A stretch of 44,994 nt of DNA, taken from Clostridiales bacterium (lineage in GTDB: Bacteria > Bacillota > Clostridia > Oscillospirales > Oscillospiraceae). Positions 38,919-44,994 of the stretch are shown in pieces. The notes below the pieces were generated by a model. It saw only the letters and a list, made by a program, of their open reading frames with translations. It had not been told where the DNA came from and did not search any database. The stretch spans positions 1 to 44,994 of the forward strand of contig JALEII010000054.1 in the NCBI GenBank assembly GCA_022770345.1. The letters are read 5' to 3'. Position 1 is the stretch's first letter; each line of letters starts with the position of its first letter. The position numbers and the translations under genes were made by a program.

Positions 38919-39788
38919 ATGGTTTGGATCTCGGATCTGTGGAAAGATTTTGAAGTGTTGGATACCTCGGAAGGGGAACGGCTGGAGCGGTGGGGCAAGT
39001 ACCTGCTGGTCCGTCCGGACCCTCAGGTGATCTGGGACACTCCCCATGCAAACCCCGGCTGGAAGCACTATGACGCCCGGTATATCCGTTCTTCCACCGG
39101 CGGCGGCCGGTGGTCGGACAACGACCTGCCGGAAAAATGGCTTATCCGCTATCAGGATTACCTGACGTTCCAGGTAAAACCCATGAATTTCAAGCACACG
39201 GGCGTGTTTCCGGAGCAGGCCGCCAACTGGGACTTTATCCGGGAGAAGGTGGCCTCTGCCAACCGGCCCGTGCGGGTGCTGAATCTCTTCGCTTATTCCG
39301 GCGGCGCTACCTTGGCGGCGGCAGCGGGCGGCGCAGAGGTCTTCCATGTGGATGCGGCCAAGGGCATGGTGGCCTGGGCCAAGGAAAACGCCAAGGCCTC
39401 CGGTTTGGAGGATAAGCCCATCCACTGGATCGTAGACGACTGCGGCAAGTTCATCCAGCGTGAAATTCGTCGGGGACGGCGCTACGATGGTATCATCATG
39501 GACCCGCCAAGCTATGGCCGGGGCCCCAGCGGGGAGATCTGGAAAATGGAGACCAGCTTCTATCCCTTCTTGCTGGAAACGGCGAAGCTGCTGACCGACG
39601 ATCCCTTGTTCGTTATCATCAATTCTTACACCACCGGCCTGGCCCCCTCTGCGGTGGGCTATGCGGCCGATACGGTGTTTGGAAAGACCCACGGCGGCAA
39701 GACGGCGGTAGGGGAGCTGGGGCTTCCCGTCACACAGACCGGCTTTGTGCTGCCCTGCGGCTCCACCGGTCGGTGGACGCCGGATTAA
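38919..39788 (+). CDS. Class I SAM-dependent (RlmI-like) rRNA methyltransferase
   Basis: A 289-residue methyltransferase of the RlmI/YccW group, which in E. coli makes m5C1962 in 23S rRNA. Motif I is VLNLFAYSGGATLAAAAGG (about 118-136), the acidic loop is EVFHVDAAKG, and the catalytic region is GIIMDPPSYGRGPSGE. The N-terminal PUA domain of RlmI is missing, as in several short relatives. The precise rRNA site is not known. Start ATG 38919 follows GAGGAG; it sits between the PBP gene and ecfA1, probably in one transcript. Confidence 0.85.
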   Translation: MVWISDLWKDFEVLDTSEGERLERWGKYLLVRPDPQVIWDTPHANPGWKHYDARYIRSSTGGGRWSDNDLPEKWLIRYQDYLTFQVKPMNFKHTGVFPEQAANWDFIREKVASANRPVRVLNLFAYSGGATLAAAAGGAEVFHVDAAKGMVAWAKENAKASGLEDKPIHWIVDDCGKFIQREIRRGRRYDGIIMDPPSYGRGPSGEIWKMETSFYPFLLETAKLLTDDPLFVIINSYTTGLAPSAVGYAADTVFGKTHGGKTAVGELGLPVTQTGFVLPCGSTGRWTPD

Positions 39789-39800
39789 GGAGGAATTTCG

Positions 39801-40649
39801 TTGCAGGAAACCATTCAGACAGAGCATTTGGCATATACGTATCCGGGCGTGGAAGACACGCCCGGCGTTGCCGTATTTAAGGATCTGGACCTGACCATCG
39901 AAAACGGCAGCTTTGTGGCAATTCTCGGCAGCAACGGCTGCGGAAAATCCACCCTGGCTAAGCATTTTAACGCCATCCTGTTGCCCACCGGCGGCAAAGT
40001 CTGGGTCTACGGTATGGACACTGCCGACGAGGAAAAGCTCATCCAGATCCGACGCAGCGTGGGCATGGTGTTCCAGAACCCGGACAACCAGATCGTGGCG
40101 AATGTTGTTGAAGAAGATGTGGCCTTTGGACCGGAAAATCTGGGCATTGCCAGCCCGGAAATTCGAAGAAGGGTGGAGCTGGCCCTGAAACAGGTGGGAA
40201 TGTACGAATTTCGGGAGCATGCTCCGCATTTGCTCTCCGGTGGGCAGAAACAGCGCATCGCCATCGCGGGCGTTATTGCCATGGAGCCGAAGTGCATCGT
40301 CCTGGACGAGCCCACCGCCATGCTGGACCCCAAGGGCCGACGGGAGGTCATGGAGACCGTCCTTCGGCTGAATCGGGAGAAGGGTATCACCGTGATTCTG
40401 ATTACCCACCATATGGACGAGGCAGCTCAGGCGGGCAGGGTGGTGGTGCTCCATCAGGGACAGATTGCTGCCGACGGCACCCCAAAGGAAGTATTTTCCC
40501 AGGTGGATCTGCTGCATCGGCTGGGGCTGGCAGCCCCGGATACGGTAGAGCTGTGCTGGGAACTGGACCGAAAGGGCTTCCGCCTGCCCCTGGACCGGCT
40601 GACCATCGAAGAATGCGGGCAGGCACTTTACGAGTCGGTAATGGCCTGA
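39801..40649 (+). CDS. ecfA1: Energy-coupling factor transporter ATPase EcfA1
   Basis: A 282-residue ATPase of the group II ECF vitamin transporter module. Walker A is LGSNGCGKST, the Q-loop is VFQNPDNQIVAN, the signature is LLSGGQKQR, Walker B is CIVLDEPTAMLD and the switch is ITHHMDEA; the C-terminal extension (about 230-282) is typical of EcfA. The start is TTG 39801, 7 bases after AAGGAGG. The ecfA1-ecfA2-ecfT order ahead of truA is the conserved Firmicute arrangement; substrate-binding S units are encoded elsewhere. Confidence 0.96.
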   Translation: MQETIQTEHLAYTYPGVEDTPGVAVFKDLDLTIENGSFVAILGSNGCGKSTLAKHFNAILLPTGGKVWVYGMDTADEEKLIQIRRSVGMVFQNPDNQIVANVVEEDVAFGPENLGIASPEIRRRVELALKQVGMYEFREHAPHLLSGGQKQRIAIAGVIAMEPKCIVLDEPTAMLDPKGRREVMETVLRLNREKGITVILITHHMDEAAQAGRVVVLHQGQIAADGTPKEVFSQVDLLHRLGLAAPDTVELCWELDRKGFRLPLDRLTIEECGQALYESVMA

Positions 40650-40667
40650 CCCTTGGAGGAATGAACA

Positions 40668-41528
40668 TTGACCCCAATTCTTGAAGTCCGGGACCTGACG
40701 CATATTTATTCCGTCGGGACCCCGTTTGAACATACCGCTCTGGACCGTGTGTCTTTTTCCGTCGAAAAGGGCGAATTTCTGGGTATCATCGGCCACACCG
40801 GCTCTGGAAAATCTACCCTCATCCAGCACCTGAATGGCCTTTTGAAGCCTACCGACGGTGAGGTGCTGCTGTCCGGACAGAATATCTGGGAGAGCAAGCA
40901 GGTGACCCGTGCCTGCCGGTTCCGGGTGGGCCTGGTGTTCCAGTACCCGGAGTATCAGCTCTTTGAGGAGACCGTCTATAAGGACATCGCCTTCGGCCCC
41001 AAGAACATGGGCCTGAAGCCGGACGAAATTGACCGACGGGTCCGGGAGGCCGCAGGCTTCGTGGGCCTGAAACCGGAGCAGTTGGAAGTCTCGCCCTTTG
41101 ACCTGTCCGGAGGACAGAAGCGCCGGGTGGCCATTGCAGGCGTTATCGCCATGGAGCCGGAGGTGCTGATCTTGGACGAACCCACCGCCGGACTGGACCC
41201 GGTGGGCCGGGAAGAAATCCTCAGCAACATATGCGCCTACCAGAAGGCGAAAAATGCCACCATCCTGATGGTCAGCCACTCCATGAGCGACGTGGCCCGG
41301 CTTTCGGACCGGCTGCTGGTGATGAACGGCTCCAAGCTGGCCCTGATGGGCAAGCCGGAGGAGGTTTTCTCCCATGCGGAGGAACTGCTTTCCATGGGCC
41401 TGGACATTCCGCCTGTGACCCGTGTGTTTCTGGACCTGCGCCGCCGGGGGCTGGACGTGCCGCCGGTGTACACCATGGAACAGGCCGTGGCGGTGCTGAG
41501 CAAGTATCGGGAGGCGGGAAAATGCTGA
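40668..41528 (+). CDS. ecfA2: Energy-coupling factor transporter ATPase EcfA2
   Basis: A 286-residue second ATPase of the ECF module, forming a heterodimer with EcfA1. Walker A is GHTGSGKST, the Q-loop is VFQYPEYQLFEETV, the signature is LSGGQKRR, Walker B is VLILDEPTAGLD and the switch is VSHSMSDVA. The start is TTG 40668, 8 bases after TTGGAGGA; an ATG at 40661 is out of frame. Its stop overlaps the ecfT start by 7 bases. Confidence 0.96.
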   Translation: MTPILEVRDLTHIYSVGTPFEHTALDRVSFSVEKGEFLGIIGHTGSGKSTLIQHLNGLLKPTDGEVLLSGQNIWESKQVTRACRFRVGLVFQYPEYQLFEETVYKDIAFGPKNMGLKPDEIDRRVREAAGFVGLKPEQLEVSPFDLSGGQKRRVAIAGVIAMEPEVLILDEPTAGLDPVGREEILSNICAYQKAKNATILMVSHSMSDVARLSDRLLVMNGSKLALMGKPEEVFSHAEELLSMGLDIPPVTRVFLDLRRRGLDVPPVYTMEQAVAVLSKYREAGKC

Positions 41529-42328
41529 AAGACATTACCTTGGGCCAGTATTTCCCCGGAAATTCCGCGGTCCATCGGCTGGACCCCCGGACGAAGTTGC
41601 TGCTGCTGATCGTTTATATTGTGGCCCTGTTTGTGGCGGTGAGCTGGGTATCCTATGCTGTGATGCTTGTTTGCCTCTGCACGGTTATTGCTATCTCGAA
41701 GATACCCCCCAAGTCCATTCTGCGGGGCATGAAGCCCTTGGTGATGATCCTGATCTTCACCGCTGTGCTGAACATCTTCTTCTCCCAGGGGGAGACAGTA
41801 CTGGTTTCCTTCTGGAAGCTGACCATAACGCTGGAGGGCCTGCTGCGGGCAGTGCAGATGATGGTCCGTATCCTGATGCTGGTGTCCGGCACATTTCTCC
41901 TGACCTACACCACCTCGCCCATCGCCCTGACCGATGCGCTGGAATCCCTTCTGGGGCCGCTGAAGGTCATTCATGTACCGGTCCACGAACTGAGCATGAT
42001 GATGTGCATTGCCCTGCGCTTTATCCCGACACTGATCGAGGAAACGGATAAAATCATGTCCGCCCAGCGTTCCCGTGGTGCGGATTTTGAAAACGGCAGT
42101 CTCATGGAGCGGGTGAAAGCCCTGATTCCCATTCTGGTACCGCTGTTCATCAGCGCATTTCGGCGGGCCGACGAGTTGGCCACGGCCATGGAATGTCGCT
42201 GCTATCACGGCGGCGAGGGCCGCACGAAAATGAAGCTGCTCCGCTACGGCCGCAATGATTATATTGCGTTCCTGCTGGGCATCGTGCTGCTGGCGGTGAT
42301 CTTCACCCTGGTACACTTCGGACTGTGA
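41522..42328 (+). CDS. ecfT: Energy-coupling factor transporter transmembrane protein EcfT
   Basis: A 268-residue membrane scaffold that links the two ATPases to interchangeable S units. It begins ITLGQYFPGNSAVHRLDPRTKLL, has about five to six spans, and carries two coupling-helix motifs: AQRSRGADF and AMECRCYHGGEGRTKM (the second replacing the common ARG by CRC). The start is ATG 41522 after GAGGCGGG, overlapping ecfA2. truA follows 6 bases later. Confidence 0.95.
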   Translation: MLKDITLGQYFPGNSAVHRLDPRTKLLLLIVYIVALFVAVSWVSYAVMLVCLCTVIAISKIPPKSILRGMKPLVMILIFTAVLNIFFSQGETVLVSFWKLTITLEGLLRAVQMMVRILMLVSGTFLLTYTTSPIALTDALESLLGPLKVIHVPVHELSMMMCIALRFIPTLIEETDKIMSAQRSRGADFENGSLMERVKALIPILVPLFISAFRRADELATAMECRCYHGGEGRTKMKLLRYGRNDYIAFLLGIVLLAVIFTLVHFGL

Positions 42329-42334
42329 GGGCTT

Positions 42335-43108
42335 ATGCGAAATCTTGCGGTTTTCCTCATTTATGAGGGTACGGCCTATCATGGCTGGCAAATTCAGCAG
42401 GGCCTTCCCACGGTCCAGGAGACGCTGGCGAAGGCCGTGGCGGATGTAGTGGGCGGACCCGTCCATGTGGCGGGCTGCGGCCGTACCGATGCCGGGGTCC
42501 ACGCTCGGTGCTACTGCGCCAATTTCCGCACGGATAGCCGGATTCCTGTTGACCGGCTGCCCTACGCACTGAATACCCACCTGCCCCCGGACATCGTTGT
42601 CACGGGAGCCAGGGAGGTCAGCGAGAATTTCAACGCTGTGGGGTCCTGCGTGAAAAAAGAATATACCTATATGATTTATAACTCCCGTGTCCGGGATCCC
42701 TTCTATGTGAACCGGGCCTGGTTCTATCCCCGGCACCTGGACGAGAACATCATGGCGGAGGCCGCCGCCCAGTTTGTGGGGACGCATGACTTTGCTGCAG
42801 TCCGGTCTGTGGGAACGGATGTGAAGTCCACCGTGCGAACTGTGTACGCCTACGATGTGTGGCGAGAGGCGGAGCGCATTTACCTACGGGTCAGCGCCAA
42901 TGGCTTTCTCTACAATATGGCCCGGGCCATGGCCGGAACGGTGGTCTATGCCGCCGAGGGCAAAATTGCACCCAAGGACATCGGGGCCATTCTGGACTCC
43001 GGCAACCGGACCGCCGCCGGTCCCACGGTCCCTGCCGGGGGGCTGTACATGACCGGCGTGTGGTACGACAAGGGCCAAGACGGCTTCTTCCTGAACAACG
43101 GCTTTTGA
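42335..43108 (+). CDS. truA: tRNA pseudouridine(38-40) synthase
   Basis: A 257-residue enzyme that isomerises uridines 38-40 in the tRNA anticodon arm. The catalytic Asp52 is in GCGRTDAGVHA; YEGTAYHGWQIQQGLPTVQ at the N-terminus and FVGTHDFAAVRSVG and FLYNMARAMAGTVVYAAEGK in the second half are standard. Last gene of the ecf operon; a terminator with an embedded promoter element follows. Confidence 0.97.
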   Translation: MRNLAVFLIYEGTAYHGWQIQQGLPTVQETLAKAVADVVGGPVHVAGCGRTDAGVHARCYCANFRTDSRIPVDRLPYALNTHLPPDIVVTGAREVSENFNAVGSCVKKEYTYMIYNSRVRDPFYVNRAWFYPRHLDENIMAEAAAQFVGTHDFAAVRSVGTDVKSTVRTVYAYDVWREAERIYLRVSANGFLYNMARAMAGTVVYAAEGKIAPKDIGAILDSGNRTAAGPTVPAGGLYMTGVWYDKGQDGFFLNNGF

Positions 43109-43135
43109 TAATTCATAATTTGTTATTTTCTTTTC

Positions 43136-43175
43136 CCGTCCTTTGTGCTATACTAGGCACAAAGGACGGCTTTTT
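43136..43175 (+). terminator. truA terminator with a promoter element in its loop
   Basis: A perfect 13-bp stem (43136-43148 with 43157-43169), 8-base loop, then CTTTTT. The loop is TATACTAG, whose TATACT (43149-43154) together with TG at 43146-43147 makes an extended -10 promoter for the ClpE-like gene, starting 38 bases later. The -35 region (TTTTCT, 43126-43131) is weak. Confidence 0.8.
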
Positions 43176-43192
43176 ACAAGGAGTGATACCAA

Positions 43193-44994
43193 ATGCAGCC
43201 GAAAATGTGCAGCAAATGCAAGAAGAATATTGCCGTGGTGTTTGTCACCAAGGTGGAGAACGGCGTGACCATGAACGAAGGTTACTGTCTGAAATGCGCC
43301 AAAAGCCTGGGGATCCCCCAGATCGATGCGGCGGTGAAGCAGATGGGCATTTCTGAGGATGACCTGGATATGCTCAGCGATGAAATGAGTTCCATCTTTG
43401 GCCAGAGCGAGGAAAACGAGGACGGGGAGAACGACGCCCAGACCGCAACATTTCCTCTGCTGAACCAGCTTTTTGGCACTGGCAGCAATTTGCCTGCCAA
43501 GGAAAAGGAGGAAAAGCAGCAGGAAGCGCCCCCCAAGGAGGAGAAGAAAAAGTCCAAGAAGCATAAATTTCTGGACGCCTACTGCATGGATCTGACCGGT
43601 CGGGCCAGAGCCGGGAAGCTGGATAAGGTCATTGGCCGGGATGTGGAGACCGAGCGGGTCATTCAGATCCTGAACCGTCGCCAGAAAAATAACCCCTGCC
43701 TGATCGGCGAGCCGGGCGTTGGCAAGACCGCCATCGCCGAAGGACTGGCCCAGCGTATTGCCGCCGGGGACGTTCCCTTCAAGCTTCGGGACAAGGAAGT
43801 GTTTCTGCTGGACCTGACGGCCCTGGTGGCAGGGACCCAGTTCCGTGGCCAGTTCGAGAGCCGCATGAAAAGCCTGATTGGAGAAATCAAAGAGTGCGGA
43901 AATATCATCCTGGTCATTGACGAGGTCCACAACCTGGTGGGTGCAGGAGATGCCGAAGGCTCCATGAACGCGGCCAATATCCTGAAACCTGCTCTGTCCA
44001 GGGGAGAGATTCAGGTCATTGGCGCAACGACCTTTCATGAATACCGGAAGTACATCGAAAAGGATGCGGCGCTGGAGCGCCGGTTCCAGCCGGTGAACGT
44101 GGCGGAGCCGACTATTGAGGAAGCCTGCCAGATCATGCAGGGCATCGCAAAAAGCTACGCCCAGTTCCACGGAGTGACGGTGTCCCCGGAGATCGCACGG
44201 CAGTGCGTGATTCTCTCCGAGCGGTACATTACCGACCGGTTCCTGCCGGACAAGGCCATTGACCTGCTGGACGAGGCCTGTTCCGACGTGAACCTCCGCT
44301 GCAAGGAGATTTCCCGGATGGAGGAGCTGAAAAAAGAGCGGGACGATTATGAATTGGAACTGCGGATGCTCACCGAGGATACGGAGAACGAGCATTTCGA
44401 GCGGCTGGCGGAAATCCGCAGCAGACTGTGCCGTATTGCCGGGGAAATCGAAGAATTGGAAAAGCTGCCCGCCCCGGCTGTGACCATGGAAAGTCTGGCC
44501 CGCATCATCGAACTGTGGACCAAAATTCCTGCAACGAAAATCAAGGCTCAGGAATATGAGCAAATTCGGGGCTTGGGAGACCGGCTCCGGGAACATATCG
44601 TGGGCCAGGACCAGGCGGTGGATGCCGTGGCCCGTGCCATCCGGCGGAACCGGGTGGGCATTTCCCCCAAGCGCCGTCCGGTGAGTTTTATTTTTGTGGG
44701 ACCCACCGGCGTAGGCAAGACGGAACTGGTGAAGTGCTTGGCGAATGATTTGTTTGACTCCACCGATGCACTGATCCGGCTGGATATGTCCGAGTACATG
44801 GAGAAGCACACCGTCTCCAAGCTGATTGGGTCTCCTCCCGGCTATGTGGGCTATGACGAAGCCGGACAGCTGACGGAGAAGATTCGCCGGAAGCCTTACA
44901 GCGTGGTGCTGTTCGATGAGATTGAAAAGGCCCACCCGGATGTGCTGAACATTCTGCTGCAGGTGCTGGACGATGGCCGGATCACCGACGCCCA
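43193..44994 (+). CDS. ClpE-like AAA+ unfoldase with N-terminal zinc finger (3' end outside window)
   Basis: The first 600 residues of an Hsp100/Clp ATPase that unfolds proteins for the ClpP protease. The N-terminus is a zinc finger (CxxC at 6/9 and CxxC at 32/35), as in ClpE and McsA, followed by an acidic then lysine-rich linker (about 75-125) instead of the double Clp-N domain. AAA1 has [19 protein letters not shown] and the ALERRF arginine finger; a coiled-coil middle domain follows (about 380-430); AAA2 begins with GPTGVGKT and runs off the window at the [10 protein letters not shown] segment. Start ATG 43193 follows AAGGAG. No CtsR-type operator is seen. Confidence 0.88.
   Translation, partial: MQPKMCSKCKKNIAVVFVTKVENGVTMNEGYCLKCAKSLGIPQIDAAVKQMGISEDDLDMLSDEMSSIFGQSEENEDGENDAQTATFPLLNQLFGTGSNLPAKEKEEKQQEAPPKEEKKKSKKHKFLDAYCMDLTGRARAGKLDKVIGRDVETERVIQILNRRQKNNPCLIGEPGVGKTAIAEGLAQRIAAGDVPFKLRDKEVFLLDLTALVAGTQFRGQFESRMKSLIGEIKECGNIILVIDEVHNLVGAGDAEGSMNAANILKPALSRGEIQVIGATTFHEYRKYIEKDAALERRFQPVNVAEPTIEEACQIMQGIAKSYAQFHGVTVSPEIARQCVILSERYITDRFLPDKAIDLLDEACSDVNLRCKEISRMEELKKERDDYELELRMLTEDTENEHFERLAEIRSRLCRIAGEIEELEKLPAPAVTMESLARIIELWTKIPATKIKAQEYEQIRGLGDRLREHIVGQDQAVDAVARAIRRNRVGISPKRRPVSFIFVGPTGVGKTELVKCLANDLFDSTDALIRLDMSEYMEKHTVSKLIGSPPGYVGYDEAGQLTEKIRRKPYSVVLFDEIEKAHPDVLNILLQVLDDGRITDA

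Noticed and set aside
36033..41375. Minus-strand open frame of 1780 codons opposite the PBP and ecf genes
   Set aside because: It lies antisense to four well-identified genes with no domain of its own; composition explains the lack of stops.
43148..44935. Minus-strand open frame of 595 codons opposite the ClpE-like gene
   Set aside because: Antisense shadow of a clear AAA+ ATPase.
1..44994. CRISPR array, prophage or complete insertion sequence
   Set aside because: No regularly spaced repeats, no transposase or phage structural genes were found on either strand.

Overview
The window (about 45 kb, GC-rich, strong C/G third-base preference) reads as ordinary chromosome from a Gram-positive Clostridia member, most likely of the Oscillospiraceae/Ruminococcaceae type. 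Pointers are a T-box in front of thrS, an L10 leader, ECF transporter genes next to truA, a YabE-like G5/3D protein, a ClpE-like unfoldase, PrsA, and AGGAGG Shine-Dalgarno (SD) sites almost everywhere. The assignment is inference; no rRNA gene is present to settle it. No CRISPR array, prophage or complete insertion sequence was seen.

Layout. 0-2.2 kb is a small accessory patch: a gene tail, an intact yefM-yoeB toxin-antitoxin pair with a recognisable operator, a relB/dinJ antitoxin followed by a decayed yafQ toxin, an orphan small-RNA candidate and tRNA-Val(CAC). 2.2-6.1 kb holds sfsA and, on the minus strand, a G5/3D wall protein, rsmA, a YjjG-type phosphatase and a CAT-fold acetyltransferase. 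6.4-8.6 kb is thrS under a threonine T-box. 8.6-11.3 kb is a polar amino acid ABC importer whose binding-protein and permease genes are separated by an elaborately folded element. 11.5-15.7 kb is an MBOAT/DHHW O-acetylation pair plus an MFS transporter. 15.7-18.7 kb is murC-ddl-DUF1934. 18.7-22.8 kb is a minus-strand cobalamin nucleotide-loop operon (TIM-barrel protein, cobT, cobU, cobS, a short CobU-like protein, a CobC-like phosphatase). 22.8-26 kb has a GH2 glycosidase and an S41 peptidase; 26-28.4 kb has a deformylase-like protein, a frameshifted membrane gene and a degenerate deacetylase.

28.5-32.1 kb is the rpmG-secE-nusG-rplK-rplA block followed by rplJ-rplL with its own promoter and attenuating L10 leader. 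32.2-36 kb has ruvX, a TauE/SafE transporter split into two half genes, PrsA, a 6S-like RNA, DUF1292 and a BofC-like protein. 36-45 kb has a PBP1A with a zinc-ribbon-like insert, an rRNA methyltransferase, ecfA1-ecfA2-ecfT-truA, and a ClpE-like ATPase cut by the window end.

The most unusual theme is regulatory. Several genes start directly behind an intrinsic terminator. In rsmA and the first TauE half the SD is itself the 3' arm of the hairpin and the U-tract is the spacer to the start codon. For the ClpE-like gene an extended -10 promoter element lies in the loop of the upstream terminator. Together with the folded element in the amino acid transporter operon and two candidate non-coding RNAs, these are the best leads here.
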